Assembly: GCA_002163245.1 (NCBI GenBank)
Contig: MAAL01000055.1
Coordinates: forward strand, 1 to 64,000
DNA from: Gammaproteobacteria bacterium 42_54_T18
GTDB lineage: Bacteria; Pseudomonadota; Gammaproteobacteria; Pseudomonadales; Ketobacteraceae
Direction of reading: 5' to 3'
DNA: 64,000 nucleotides
Part shown: piece by piece, positions 8,807 through 18,781 of the stretch
How the letters are laid out: the number at the start of each line of letters is the position of its first letter
How positions within the stretch are numbered: the first letter of the stretch is position 1
Program-made: the position numbers and the translations under genes
The notes under the pieces: generated by a model
What the model saw: only the letters and a program-made list of their open reading frames with translations
What the model was told of the DNA's origin: nothing
Databases searched by the model: none

Positions 8807-11089
8807 ATGTTAGAAACCCTCAGACGTATTGTACAAGAAGTGAACTCAGCCGAAGACTTGTCTTCGGCACTGAGTGTCATGGTGCTGAGGATTAAAGAAA
8901 GTATGGGTACCGAAGTGTGCTCAATTTATCTGCTAGAACCCAAATCCAATCAATATTATCTGATGGCAACCCAAGGACTAAACCAGTCGGCGGTGGGCCA
9001 AACACGCATGGGTTATTCTGAGGGCTTAGTTGGCCACGTAGGGCAGCGAGAAGAGCCTATTAACCTAGAGGATGCAGCGAGTCACCCGAAGTTTCTCTAT
9101 CTTGAAGAAACGGGTGAAGAGCGGTTTAGCGCCTTTTTAGGTGTTCCAATTATTCATCACCGCAAAACGTTGGGTGTGTTGGTTGTTCAGCAGCGAGATC
9201 GGCGACGTTTTGATCAGGATGAAGAGGCATTTTTGGTCACTATGTCGGCTCAGTTGGCGGCGGTAGTCGCACACGCTGAAGCAACGGGTACGATTGATGG
9301 TACCTTATTCGCAGGAGTGGAAAGTGAAAGTGCACGTTTTGATGGGATCTCTGGTGCTACTGGAATTGGAATTGGGAAAGCCTATGTTGTTTACCCTCCT
9401 GCCGACTTAAAATCGGTACCTGACCGTGCTATTACTAATATTAAAAAAGAACTGCGTACACTCAATGACGCGATAAAAGCTGTTCGCCAGGATATGGCAA
9501 GACTCAAAGTCAAAGCTAAGGTCCAGTTGCCTAAAGAAGAGCAAGGCCTCTTCGAAGTTTACGAACGAATGTTGGATGACAACGCTTTGGCGGGAGAGAT
9601 ACGGGCCAAAGTCAGTGAAGGTAATTGGGCTCAAGGTGCGTTGCGCGGTGTGGTGCAAACCCATATTCGAGCATTTGAGGCAATGGATGATCCTTATTTG
9701 CGAGCTAGAGCATCGGATGTAAAAGATCTTGGATTGCGGGTGTTAAGTTTCCTTCAAGAAGCAAAGTCTTCAGGCAATAAAATTCCACCGAATGCCATTG
9801 TCGTGGGCGAAGATATAACGCCAACGGTTTTTGTTGATATGGATCGGGGAAATATCGCAGGTATTGTTTCGTCCCACGGTTCTAGCAATAGCCATATGTC
9901 GATAGTGGCGAGATCGTTAGGTATTCCAACGGTAGTGGGGGTGGCTGAGTTTCCCTTGTCTCGTATGGAAGGCCGAGACCTTGTGGTGGATGGGTACCGC
10001 GGTGAAGTGGTGGTTTCTCCTTCAGGTGCAATCCGTAAGCACTATAAGTCGATCATGGAAGATGAGCGTGAGCTCTCTAAAGAGTTAGATGAGGTTGCTG
10101 AGTTATCTTCTGAAACGCCAGATGGGCACTGCATGACGTTGCATGTGAATACCGGTTTGATGGCAGACGTTACTCTTTCTCTAGAGCGTGGAGCGGAGGG
10201 TGTCGGGTTATACCGCACAGAAATACCGTTTATGGTACGTGACCGTTTCCCTAGTGAAATGGAACAAATGGAAATTTATCGCCAGCAGTTGGAGGCTTTT
10301 CATCCAAAGCCGGTGACGATGCGGACGTTGGATGTTGGTGGTGATAAGGCGTTACCTTATTTTCCAATTACCGAAGAGAACCCTTTCTTGGGTTGGCGAG
10401 GCATTCGTGTAACCTTAGATCACCCTGAGATCTTTCTACAACAAATTCGTGCGATGTTGTGGGCCAGTGAAAGTCTGGATAATTTAAAAATTATGCTGCC
10501 AATGATCAGCTCTATAACGGAGGTTGAGGATGCGATGCATCTTATCCACCGAGCGTTTTTAGAGGTGTTGGAAGAAGGTGCTCATATAGAGATGCCTCAA
10601 ATTGGTGTGATGATAGAGGTGCCTGCCGCGGTATATCAAGTTCCGGAATTTTGCCAACAGGTGGATTTTATTTCTGTGGGCAGTAATGATTTAACCCAAT
10701 ATTTGTTAGCAGTGGATCGCAATAATCGCCGGGTTGCCAATCTGTATCAAAGTTATCATCCGTCTGTGCTTAGGGCGTTACAAGAAATTGTTACCCAAGC
10801 CAAAGCGGCTGATACCCCCGTTAGTATTTGTGGAGAAATGGCGGGTGACCCACGTTCTGCGTTGCTGTTAATGGCTATGGGGTACGATACGCTGAGTATG
10901 AGTGCGAGTAGTTTGTTGCGTGTGAAGTGGGTATTGCGCAAGATTAGCCTCAGCCGCTCAAAGGAGATGTTGGAGGAGATTTGGCAGATGGATAATGCCG
11001 CTGTTATTCTCAGTCACCTTGACTATGTTTTGGAGAAAGAAGGTTTGGGAGGTTTTATCAGGCCAATGCATGGTAGCGTGCACTCCTAG
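8807..11089 (+). CDS. ptsP: Nitrogen-PTS phosphoenolpyruvate phosphotransferase (EI-Ntr)
   Basis: A 760-residue enzyme I of the nitrogen phosphotransferase chain, passing phosphate from PEP to NPr and then EIIA-Ntr. An N-terminal GAF domain (about 1-160; GVPIIHHRKTLGVLVVQQ) is followed by the EI N-terminal domain, the phospho-His region (SHMSIVARSLGIPTVVGV) and the PEP-binding barrel (VGLYRTEIPFM, TLDVGGDK, GWRGIR, SVGSNDLTQY, ICGEMAGDP). Full length. It follows rppH by about 46 bases and probably shares its transcript. Confidence 0.96.
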   Translation: MLETLRRIVQEVNSAEDLSSALSVMVLRIKESMGTEVCSIYLLEPKSNQYYLMATQGLNQSAVGQTRMGYSEGLVGHVGQREEPINLEDAASHPKFLYLEETGEERFSAFLGVPIIHHRKTLGVLVVQQRDRRRFDQDEEAFLVTMSAQLAAVVAHAEATGTIDGTLFAGVESESARFDGISGATGIGIGKAYVVYPPADLKSVPDRAITNIKKELRTLNDAIKAVRQDMARLKVKAKVQLPKEEQGLFEVYERMLDDNALAGEIRAKVSEGNWAQGALRGVVQTHIRAFEAMDDPYLRARASDVKDLGLRVLSFLQEAKSSGNKIPPNAIVVGEDITPTVFVDMDRGNIAGIVSSHGSSNSHMSIVARSLGIPTVVGVAEFPLSRMEGRDLVVDGYRGEVVVSPSGAIRKHYKSIMEDERELSKELDEVAELSSETPDGHCMTLHVNTGLMADVTLSLERGAEGVGLYRTEIPFMVRDRFPSEMEQMEIYRQQLEAFHPKPVTMRTLDVGGDKALPYFPITEENPFLGWRGIRVTLDHPEIFLQQIRAMLWASESLDNLKIMLPMISSITEVEDAMHLIHRAFLEVLEEGAHIEMPQIGVMIEVPAAVYQVPEFCQQVDFISVGSNDLTQYLLAVDRNNRRVANLYQSYHPSVLRALQEIVTQAKAADTPVSICGEMAGDPRSALLLMAMGYDTLSMSASSLLRVKWVLRKISLSRSKEMLEEIWQMDNAAVILSHLDYVLEKEGLGGFIRPMHGSVHS

Positions 11090-11223
11090 ACCGTTAGTTT
11101 GTCTATTGCCCAGTGTTTTCTTGGTCTCACTTCAGAATCTCTAGCATCATAATCTATTCTACGGGCAGCTATCATGGGGTATGATGGGCGCCAACCTGTG
11201 GGAAAACAAAAAAGGAACATTGT

Positions 11224-12018
11224 ATGTTGAAGTATCCGGAAATCGATCCGGTTGCGGTGTCGTTAGGACCGTTAGCCATTCGTTGGTATGGGCTGATGTA
11301 TTTGCTCGGTTTTGTATCGGGTTATTGGTTGTTGGCGAAACGGGCAGAAAGGCCAGGATCTGGTTGGACCAAAGAACAGGTCAGTGATTTGATTTTTTAT
11401 GGTGCCATGGGCGTTATCCTTGGTGGCCGCGTTGGCTATGTTTTGTTTTATAATTTCAGTGCCTTTCTTGATAACCCTATAATTATATTTCAGGTATGGA
11501 ATGGTGGAATGTCATTTCATGGCGGGTTGTTGGGGGTGATGTTGGCAATGTGGTGGTTTGGTCGTAAAACGGGCAAAACCATGTTTGATATTTTGGATTT
11601 TGGCGCGCCTATTGTGCCCATTGGTTTAGGTGCCGGGCGTATCGGTAACTTTATTGGTGGTGAATTATGGGGGCGTGTTACTGATGGTCCTTGGGGAATG
11701 GTTTTCCCTACCGGTGGCCCTGATCCTCGTCACCCATCTCAGCTATACCAGGCGGCACTTGAAGGCGTAGCGTTGTTTACTATTCTATGGCTGTTCTCCC
11801 GTACTAGTCGTCCAAAATATGCAGTGTCGGGTATGTTTTCGTTATGGTATGGCATTTTCCGTTTTACCGTAGAGTTTGTGCGTCAGCCAGATTCTCATCT
11901 TGGTTTTATTGCGTTTAATTGGCTGACGATGGGGCAACTATTATCATTGCCATTAATTGCAATAGGATTGTTTTTGTTATTTATCGCGTACCGCAAGCCG
12001 GTTGCAGCATCTGCGTAA
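11224..12018 (+). CDS. lgt: Prolipoprotein diacylglyceryl transferase
   Basis: A 264-residue inner-membrane enzyme that adds diacylglycerol to the lipobox Cys of prolipoproteins, a first step needed by the several lipoproteins in this window. Hydrophobic throughout (about seven membrane segments), with [25 protein letters not shown] and the Lgt signature [17 protein letters not shown] 11224 has aaaggaa upstream. Confidence 0.97.
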   Translation: MLKYPEIDPVAVSLGPLAIRWYGLMYLLGFVSGYWLLAKRAERPGSGWTKEQVSDLIFYGAMGVILGGRVGYVLFYNFSAFLDNPIIIFQVWNGGMSFHGGLLGVMLAMWWFGRKTGKTMFDILDFGAPIVPIGLGAGRIGNFIGGELWGRVTDGPWGMVFPTGGPDPRHPSQLYQAALEGVALFTILWLFSRTSRPKYAVSGMFSLWYGIFRFTVEFVRQPDSHLGFIAFNWLTMGQLLSLPLIAIGLFLLFIAYRKPVAASA

Positions 12019-12090
12019 CGTTATTGTTGTAGCAGTGAAAAGTAGCGGATCAATATTGACCTAACATTAGAGCAACACTGAGTATTATCG

Positions 12091-12924
12091 ATGAAAGAGT
12101 ATCTCGATCTTCTGCGCCATGTAAAAGAAAATGGCGTGACAAAAGGTGACCGTACCGGAACCGGTACAACAAGCCTTTTTGGGTATCAAATGCGTTTTGA
12201 TTTATCAAAAGGCTTTCCACTGGTAACCACTAAAAAAATCCACACACGTTCTGTATTTCATGAATTGTTATGGTTTTTAAAGGGTGACACCAGCATTACT
12301 TATCTCAAAGAAAATGGCGTATCTATTTGGGATGAGTGGGCTGATGAAAATGGCGATCTGGGGCCTGTGTATGGCAAGCAATGGCGTTCATGGGAAGGGC
12401 CGGACAATGAGGTGGTGGATCAGATCACTAATCTGATTGAAGAAATTAAAACCAACCCCAATTCTCGTCGTTTGATCGTGAGTGCATGGAACCCATCGGT
12501 GTTACCAGATGTGAAATTTAGCCCAACTGAAAATGCCAAAATGGGCAAGCAAGCTTTACCTCCTTGTCATTGCTTATTTCAGTTTTATGTATCGGAAGGC
12601 AAGTTGTCTTGTCAGTTGTACCAGCGCAGCGCCGATGTATTTTTAGGTGTGCCATTTAACATCGCCTCTTATGCGTTGTTGGTACATATGATTGCCCAGG
12701 TAACCAATTTGGAAGTGGGTGATTTTGTACATAGTTTTGGTGATGTGCATCTATACAGTAATCATGTTGAGCAAGCTGAGTTGCAACTTAGTCGTGATAG
12801 TAAGCCGCTACCAACACTAACATTGAATCCTGAAGTGACATCAATATTTGATTTTACTTATGACGATATCAAAATCGAAGGGTATGAATGCCATGCCTCA
12901 ATAGCTGCACCGATTGCAGTGTAA
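12091..12924 (+). CDS. thyA: Thymidylate synthase
   Basis: Converts dUMP to dTMP with methylene-tetrahydrofolate. A 277-residue protein with GDRTGTGT, the [12 protein letters not shown] segment, YGKQWRSW, the active-site Cys in [11 protein letters not shown], and [14 protein letters not shown]. Usual length with a small insert. The next gene, folA, regenerates the tetrahydrofolate consumed here and starts 10 bases after the thyA stop. Confidence 0.97.
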   Translation: MKEYLDLLRHVKENGVTKGDRTGTGTTSLFGYQMRFDLSKGFPLVTTKKIHTRSVFHELLWFLKGDTSITYLKENGVSIWDEWADENGDLGPVYGKQWRSWEGPDNEVVDQITNLIEEIKTNPNSRRLIVSAWNPSVLPDVKFSPTENAKMGKQALPPCHCLFQFYVSEGKLSCQLYQRSADVFLGVPFNIASYALLVHMIAQVTNLEVGDFVHSFGDVHLYSNHVEQAELQLSRDSKPLPTLTLNPEVTSIFDFTYDDIKIEGYECHASIAAPIAV

Positions 12925-12934
12925 GGGGATTGTT

Positions 12935-13429
12935 ATGTTGTCACTGATTGTCGCTAAAGCCGATAATAATGTTATCGGCAAAGATAATAAAATGCCTTGG
13001 CATTTGCCTCAAGATTTACAGTATTTTAAAGCCACGACTATGGGTAAGCCCATTATTATGGGGCGTAAAACCTTTGACTCTCTAGGGCGAGTTCTACCTG
13101 GGCGCCCCCATATTATCATCAGTCGGGATGCCGAGCTGCAAGTGCCTGAGAACTGTTATGCAGTGACAAGCCTTGATGTTGCAATTCAGCGGGCTCAAGA
13201 GGTGATGCCTGATGATCAAGATGAAGCGGTGATTATTGGTGGTGCGCAAATTTATAAAGAAGTCTTGAGTGCGAATTTGGTACAGCGTTTGTATATGACA
13301 GAAATACAACTGGCGCCAGAAGGGGATACCTATTTTCCTGAAATTGACTCTCAGCAATGGCAAGAAATAGAAAGGGTTAAGGGTGATGGGGATATTGCCC
13401 ACTGTTTTGTAACCTATCAACGTATCTGA
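12935..13429 (+). CDS. folA: Dihydrofolate reductase
   Basis: A 164-residue reductase of dihydrofolate. N-terminal LSLIVAKADNNVIG, MPWHLPQDLQYFK with the substrate-binding acidic residue, MGRKTFDS, PGRPHIIISR, and VIIGGAQIYKEV (nucleotide-binding GG). The ATG at 12935 is chosen over an upstream frame extension from 12914 because aagggg lies 6 bases before it and the protein then starts as in other DHFRs. Functional pair with thyA. Confidence 0.96.
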   Translation: MLSLIVAKADNNVIGKDNKMPWHLPQDLQYFKATTMGKPIIMGRKTFDSLGRVLPGRPHIIISRDAELQVPENCYAVTSLDVAIQRAQEVMPDDQDEAVIIGGAQIYKEVLSANLVQRLYMTEIQLAPEGDTYFPEIDSQQWQEIERVKGDGDIAHCFVTYQRI

Positions 13430-13522
13430 TAGAGCTTAATATAAAAAATAATAATACGTAGTGAGTTAGCCAATAGAGTGAATTGACTAGTAATAGTGAA
13501 TTCACAGCTAACTGCAACGACT

Positions 13523-13544
13523 AAATATAGCAGCCAAATATAGC
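13523..13544 (+). repeat. Short direct repeat before the DUF349 gene
   Basis: AAATATAGC occurs at 13523-13531 and 13536-13544 (13-bp period), just upstream of the start at 13557. The same gap holds two copies of agtgaatt, the second within the palindrome gtgaattcac. Function unknown. Confidence 0.4.
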
Positions 13545-13556
13545 GATCTAGTTATC

Positions 13557-16433
13557 ATGTTTAAGAAAATTTTTAAGCCAAAATGGCAGAGTGCAAAACC
13601 ACAAGTTCGAATCCAAGCAATTAATAATCTGAATATCGAAGACGGTGATGATCTTCATGTGTTGGATTTGTTAGCAAAAGGAGATATAGAGGCAAGTGTA
13701 CGTTCAATTGCTTATCAACGAACGGTAGATACGGAAAAATTACTGACCTATATTCAACAAGAAAGAGATACCAGTGCACAGCAAGCGGCAATCAATCATT
13801 TGTTAGTGTTGTTGAATGATAACGATGTTGCCCTTGATGCTCGCTTGGAGGGAATTGTAAAAGGGTTGGATACACAGACACAGGCGTCATTGGTAGAAAA
13901 AACAAAAAATGTTGAGCTTGGGTTGCTTGCATTGGAAGGCATCAAGGAAGAATCTGTTTTGCAGTTGTATGCGACAAGTCTGTCACTAAGCCGGTTGCGT
14001 CAAATCGCGGCAGAGCGATTAGAAACAGAAGCCGTATTGGAAGCGGTTTTAAAGGACAGTAAAGGTAAAGATAAAAGTGTTTACAGAATTATTAAAAATA
14101 AACTTAACACTATTCACGATGTACAGAAACAAGCAGATAATCGTGATGAGCAATTGGATGAATTGTGTAAAAGTGTAGAAACATTGGCAAGACTGCCCTT
14201 TGATCCCATGTATATTGCCAAGTTGGATCATTTGAAAAAACAGTGGTCGCGCATGCAAAATTTCGCGAATGACGATATTAAGCAGCGCTTTCAGCGAGCC
14301 AGTGAGCTTTGTCGTCAGGCAGTTGATGCCAGCACAGCAGAAGAAAACGAGCAGCGAGAAGCAGACCAATTATTGCGTGAGGCTGCGCAAGAACGTATGG
14401 CGGCCTGTGATCAATTAGAGGGGGCCTTAAAACAGATTGAGGAAAAAGCAGCGCTGGATGCAGAGGATGTACCTGCATTGTTAGCATTGCTGAGGACTCA
14501 ACAAGTTCGTTGGGATGAGGCGGCAGTGGTGAATGCGCCTGCATCAGATGAGCGTAAACGGTTTAATAAAGCGTTATTTGAATTAGAAAAAATTGTTGCC
14601 GCGGTTGCTGCGTTGAAAGAACACGGTGAGGCGCTAGAGCGGGTCATTGGGAAGATATTGGACTTGGCTGCGGAACAGCCCCCAGCGGGAATGAAAGGGT
14701 TAAAGAAAACCTTTGATCGTTTGTCCGCTACCATTCAATGGCCTGATGTTATTGCAAGGCCTGAAGTGCTTGTGTTGAAGGACAAAGCGGCTGCGCATTT
14801 TGAGAGCATTAAAAATGAGTTGGTGGCAAAAGAAAAAGAAGCGGTTGCTAAGCTAGAAGGTGTTTTGGATAAATTGCGCGGTGAGGTTGAAAAAGGCAAC
14901 CTTAAAACGTCTAATAAATTATTACGTGATGCTAATCGACATATAAAACATATGCCGATGAAACAAGGGGCGAGTCATCAGCAAACGGTTCGAGAGCTAA
15001 CCTCAAAGGTGAATGAACTTCGAGATTGGCAAGGTTATGCATCTGCCCCGAAAAAAGAACAGTTATGTGAGGCGATGGAAGCGTTGGTTGGTGAGGATAT
15101 GGATCCTCAAGCGTTAGCCAATCGTATTAAACGTATGCAGTCTGAATGGAAAATGCTGGGGGCATCGCCAGATAGCCAGGTAGTGTGGGAGCGTTTTAAA
15201 CTTGCATCGGATAAAGCCTACGAACCTTGTCGGGAATATTTTGATAAATTGTCTGATGTACGTTCGGATAATTTACAATCACGTAAAAATGTTGTGCAGC
15301 AGATTAATGATTATATCGCTCAGTTAGATTGGAATGCAGCAGATTGGCGTGCAGTGAATGAAGTGTATGAAGTGGCCAAGCAAGAGTGGCGCCGTTATTC
15401 TCCGGTTGATCGAAAGGATGGTAAGCCTGTTCAAGATCAGTTTAATGAATTGTTGCAGCAGTTACGTGATCGCTTGGATCAAGAGTTTACGAAGAACGAA
15501 AACAAGCGTAAGCAACTGATCGAAATCGCAGAAGCTTTAGTGCAGCAAGAAAATTTGCAAGATGCGATCGAACAAGCAAAGCGATTACAGCAACAGTGGA
15601 AATTAGTTGGTATTGTTTCTCGTCGAGAGGATTCCAAATTATGGCGTAAGTTTCGCTCTGTATGTGATCAGGTATTTGCACGACGTGAGCAAGAGCGACA
15701 GGCAGCAACGGCAGAGCGCGATGGAAACCTTACTGATGCATTGTATTTGTGTGAACAGCTAGAGCAGTTGGCAGAAAGTGACTTGATGGATTTGGATGCC
15801 TGTAAAGTGGATTACGATAAATTACAGGGTAAGTTCTCTGCACTTAGTGGGTTGCCAAAAGAAAAGATACAAGAGGTTAAGAAGCGTTTTAATGCTGCAA
15901 GTGATGCATGTCTTTCTCTATTTGCGGGTGCTGAGAAGTTAAAGCAGCAAGACCAAATGGTTGAGCTATGGCGTAAAGTTGCTGTATGTGATGAGTTTGA
16001 GGCTAGTGTTATGTCTGATACTCAAGGGGACCTAATGGGTGGTGATGATGTTGAGTGGGGTAGTGAATTAGAATTACCTAAAGGTACGGAAGGCCTTGAA
16101 CAGCGTTATCAGCAATTAACCGAGTTAGCACAAAGTGGCGAGGTGATTGCAGAGAACCTTTTGCAGGAGAATGCGGAGAAGCTGAAAGAAATTACGGTTC
16201 TTTTAGAAATTGAATCGGGTTTGGAAACACCTGCCGAAGAAAAGCAATATCGAATGCAGCTTCAAGTGTCTCGCTTGTCTGGAGGCCTCGGTGGACGTAA
16301 AATCCATAATGACGGCCAAAGAACTTCAGTGTTACAAGCGTTGAGTGAGTGGTGTAGTGTTGGGCCTGTAGCGCCTGGTGTTAGAGGGCAATATATGGAC
16401 CGCTTTAAAGCGTCATTGGAAACGTTAAGCTAA
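13557..16433 (+). CDS. DUF349-repeat protein
   Basis: A 958-residue cytosolic protein with no signal peptide or membrane segment. Highly charged, helix-rich sequence with several DUF349 units, recognisable from recurring W-[K/R]...F...D/..R motifs such as MQSEWKMLGASPDSQVVWERFK, AKQEWRRYSPVDRK and QQQWKLVGIVSRREDSKLWRKF. Coiled-coil propensity is high in the middle. DUF349 proteins are widespread in gammaproteobacteria and their function is poorly known. A strong terminator follows directly. Separate from folA by about 130 bases. Confidence 0.82.
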   Translation: MFKKIFKPKWQSAKPQVRIQAINNLNIEDGDDLHVLDLLAKGDIEASVRSIAYQRTVDTEKLLTYIQQERDTSAQQAAINHLLVLLNDNDVALDARLEGIVKGLDTQTQASLVEKTKNVELGLLALEGIKEESVLQLYATSLSLSRLRQIAAERLETEAVLEAVLKDSKGKDKSVYRIIKNKLNTIHDVQKQADNRDEQLDELCKSVETLARLPFDPMYIAKLDHLKKQWSRMQNFANDDIKQRFQRASELCRQAVDASTAEENEQREADQLLREAAQERMAACDQLEGALKQIEEKAALDAEDVPALLALLRTQQVRWDEAAVVNAPASDERKRFNKALFELEKIVAAVAALKEHGEALERVIGKILDLAAEQPPAGMKGLKKTFDRLSATIQWPDVIARPEVLVLKDKAAAHFESIKNELVAKEKEAVAKLEGVLDKLRGEVEKGNLKTSNKLLRDANRHIKHMPMKQGASHQQTVRELTSKVNELRDWQGYASAPKKEQLCEAMEALVGEDMDPQALANRIKRMQSEWKMLGASPDSQVVWERFKLASDKAYEPCREYFDKLSDVRSDNLQSRKNVVQQINDYIAQLDWNAADWRAVNEVYEVAKQEWRRYSPVDRKDGKPVQDQFNELLQQLRDRLDQEFTKNENKRKQLIEIAEALVQQENLQDAIEQAKRLQQQWKLVGIVSRREDSKLWRKFRSVCDQVFARREQERQAATAERDGNLTDALYLCEQLEQLAESDLMDLDACKVDYDKLQGKFSALSGLPKEKIQEVKKRFNAASDACLSLFAGAEKLKQQDQMVELWRKVAVCDEFEASVMSDTQGDLMGGDDVEWGSELELPKGTEGLEQRYQQLTELAQSGEVIAENLLQENAEKLKEITVLLEIESGLETPAEEKQYRMQLQVSRLSGGLGGRKIHNDGQRTSVLQALSEWCSVGPVAPGVRGQYMDRFKASLETLS

Positions 16434-16440
16434 GAGTCGT

Positions 16441-16480
16441 AAGCATAAAAAAAGCGCCGGTTGGCGCTTTTTTTATGCTT
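16441..16480. terminator. Bidirectional rho-independent terminator (18-bp perfect stem)
   Basis: Bases 16441-16458 and 16463-16480 are perfect inverted repeats around a GGTT loop. The GC core is AGCGCC/GGCGCT with an A run on one side and a T run on the other. It separates the convergent DUF349 and lipoprotein genes. Confidence 0.93.
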
Positions 16481-16511
16481 TATAGATTCGTTGAATAGTT
16501 ACGGCTTAATA

Positions 16512-17624
16512 TTAATTAAGTGGCTGGATTGTAACGTTGCCACTTAGATGTTTGTTGGTTTCTTTGTTTTCGAAAATAACTTCAACGCTAGTAAGTGTGG
16601 TAGGTAGGTCTTCGTGAGTTGTCATGTCGACGTTAAACGTATTGCTAGCGGTGTCTTCTTGGATTGTAAGCCAGGGAGTTTCGTTAAGAGCATCAATATT
16701 GGCAACACGGTAAGTCGTGGAGCTGATTGCGCCAATTCCAGCAATACTAAATGTAGGATCGCTCTCGCTATCTATAGTGGGGGTGCCAGCTGCATTGTTA
16801 AACCAGATGGTAGTCGGTAAGCCTGTTAATGAAGTGATTTCGTTGTCGATACCGTAGTCGGTAGATTGGTGTTTTACAATCCCGATACCGCTAGTTAAGT
16901 AGAGCGTATCTGTGAAGGTTACAAATATTTCGGTAATAACCGCATCTGCCATGCCGGATATTGCTAGCGTTAGTTTCCTTGCTTGTAGGGCTCCGTAGGT
17001 TAGGGAAGTTAGCTCTGTGTTCACAAATTTCGAGCTTACTGATAACTCATTGATGTTACGTGTGCCAAAGTTTGAAGTTGTTGCTTTACCTATTGCTTGA
17101 ATGGGCGTACTGCTTGGCTCTGTATCTTCAGCTGTTGTTGAGTAAAGCAAAGGAATAGAGATCACTTCGTCGCTGGTTTTATCGTGAAATCTTAATTTCT
17201 CAACGGTTGTGCTAATGCCATTACCACTTATTTCAATTGATCCATCTACCCCGTGTAGAGCCATTTTAGTTGCTGTAGTGGATAGGTATAATGTGGTGCC
17301 ATTGTTAACAACGGCATAAACGCTTTTATTCGCAAACTCATTCGTGTCCAGTGTTACTGAAGCGGTACTACCATCGTTGTACTGAATAGAGGTGCCATCA
17401 GTAAATGGTAAATATTCAAACTGAGTCCTTGTGAATACATACGGTTCAGCTGTACCTTCCTCTTCCGCGGCGCTTTCATCTTCGTTGTCTGAGGTATCTG
17501 AGCCAGTGCCTGTTTGCTCTGCTGCTGGACTATCGGATCCACCCCCACCTCCGCCACCACAGGCAGATGTAAGCAACGTTAAAGAAGCAATTAAAATAGC
17601 TCGCATTAAAAATTCTACAGACAT
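16512..17624 (-). CDS. Putative lipoprotein with poly-Gly linker
   Basis: A 370-residue protein of unknown function. N-terminal signal with lipobox LTSAC, then seven glycines and an acidic Ser/Thr/Glu linker, then a beta-rich body with many Thr/Ser/Asn residues and no recognised catalytic motif. The organisation is typical of outer-membrane or surface-anchored lipoproteins. The start could also be the in-frame ATG at 17606. It is last in a row of minus-strand genes after the sortase two-component system; any functional link is only positional. Confidence 0.7.
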   Translation of the reverse strand: MSVEFLMRAILIASLTLLTSACGGGGGGGSDSPAAEQTGTGSDTSDNEDESAAEEEGTAEPYVFTRTQFEYLPFTDGTSIQYNDGSTASVTLDTNEFANKSVYAVVNNGTTLYLSTTATKMALHGVDGSIEISGNGISTTVEKLRFHDKTSDEVISIPLLYSTTAEDTEPSSTPIQAIGKATTSNFGTRNINELSVSSKFVNTELTSLTYGALQARKLTLAISGMADAVITEIFVTFTDTLYLTSGIGIVKHQSTDYGIDNEITSLTGLPTTIWFNNAAGTPTIDSESDPTFSIAGIGAISSTTYRVANIDALNETPWLTIQEDTASNTFNVDMTTHEDLPTTLTSVEVIFENKETNKHLSGNVTIQPLN

Positions 17625-17776
17625 AGGGTATCGCTCAGTCAGAGGTTTTTATTATATGCCTCCATACTAACGAATAGGTTTGTAAACAACTGTTGGCAAA
17701 TTGTGTCTTTTGGGTGAGGTTTGTGCGGATCTGATATTTGTTGAATAACAATGTTGAAAAGAACAAGGTAAGGCTA

Positions 17777-17812
17777 GGTAAGCGTTTGAAATATAACAAA
17801 TAAACGCTTACC
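17777..17812. repeat. 11-bp inverted repeat between two lipoprotein genes
   Basis: GGTAAGCGTTT (17777-17787) and AAACGCTTACC (17802-17812) pair perfectly around a 14-base AT-rich loop. It lies 20 bases after the stop of the lipoprotein gene ending at 17832 and before the next gene. No T run follows, so it could be an mRNA-stabilising hairpin, a weak terminator or an operator. Confidence 0.5.
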
Positions 17813-17831
17813 CATGATGCATTGAAACAGA

Positions 17832-18251
17832 TTAACCAATCTCTTTACGAATTCTTTCACAACCCTCGCTTAAGAATGACGCGAATGACTTGTTAGATGT
17901 AGATACATTGACACGTTCGATCATATTATCTCGGATCGATAGGGATACTTTGCAGCTTTTGGCAGTCATCCCTTTGGAATGGTCAAAGTAAACCCAGGTT
18001 TTAGCACCAGAGGCGAGCTCATTACGTCGGTTTGGTAGGCCTAATCGTGTCTTTACAAAGGCGACAGGTTTGCCGGTTAATATGGAGATAATGTCATCGC
18101 TTTGTTCTTTGATGGCGGGGTTTACACAGTCGCCAATAGATACGCTACATAAAGAGTTAGATACAAAGCCGCCCTTTTCAGGGGTAAGGCTGGCACAGCC
18201 GCTGACGAGTAGTGTGAAAATGCAGGCGAGTAGAATCTGAGTGGTTTTCAT
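17832..18251 (-). CDS. Small lipoprotein, weakly SmpA/OmlA-like
   Basis: A 139-residue lipoprotein with signal MKTTQILLACIFTLL and lipobox VSGC. The centre, VKTRLGLPNRRNELASGAKTWVY, resembles the SmpA/OmlA-type fold, in which a G-x-P-x-R...W-x-Y pattern is common. Four further Cys residues could form disulphides. Position is between the PilZ gene and the poly-Gly lipoprotein on the same strand. Function not known. Confidence 0.65.
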   Translation of the reverse strand: MKTTQILLACIFTLLVSGCASLTPEKGGFVSNSLCSVSIGDCVNPAIKEQSDDIISILTGKPVAFVKTRLGLPNRRNELASGAKTWVYFDHSKGMTAKSCKVSLSIRDNMIERVNVSTSNKSFASFLSEGCERIRKEIG

Positions 18252-18342
18252 ATGAGGCGTCCCTTTTATTATTTTTTTAATAGCCTTAACAGTTTAACGC
18301 TGGGAGCCCATTGTGTAGGATTTTGCTAATGAATTGCAAGTA

Positions 18343-18705
18343 CTAGTATGCAGAAGGTGTAGAGTCCATCCATTGGGTCATGTCGTCGACACAGCCTTCG
18401 TCTAGTTCGATACCCACTAAATACTTGTTTTCATTAGGGGTTTTGCTGGTCCAACGAACAATTCCACCGATTAGAATGCGCTCGTCACCGGTCTCATGAT
18501 TAATCCATAGCGCTATCTCAGATTCCACTAATACTTCAAAATCCAGGGTAACTTGCAGTCCATGGGCAGAGACATTGACCGTATTGCAGGTTTTTAGGTC
18601 GTTACTAAAGCCCGCCACTTGGGATGACGTAATGGACTTAATGAATAAGGTGTTTTCAACGTCGGCGCGGGGAGCAATTCGGCGCTCCTCATAAGATTCA
18701 GTCAT
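18343..18705 (-). CDS. PilZ-domain protein
   Basis: A 120-residue single-domain protein. The c-di-GMP-binding signature is visible: an N-terminal Arg-rich ERRIAPRADV (RxxxR) and VNVSAHGLQV in place of the (D/N)xSxxG motif. It is therefore predicted to bind cyclic di-GMP as a stand-alone adaptor. It starts 77 bases after the stop of the sensor kinase pdsS, in the same direction. A shared transcript would link surface-protein sorting to c-di-GMP, which is inference. Confidence 0.8.
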   Translation of the reverse strand: MTESYEERRIAPRADVENTLFIKSITSSQVAGFSNDLKTCNTVNVSAHGLQVTLDFEVLVESEIALWINHETGDERILIGGIVRWTSKTPNENKYLVGIELDEGCVDDMTQWMDSTPSAY

Positions 18706-18781
18706 TGTTGGGTATCTGGTTATTTAAGGTAGGTAGATTTTAAAGTATAGCCGGTTTGTGACCCATTGCTGTTACAGAATG

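Noticed and set aside
13483-13512. TTGACT with 17-base spacing as a promoter for the DUF349 gene
   Set aside because: The -10 position reads agctaa, too far from TATAAT to support a call.
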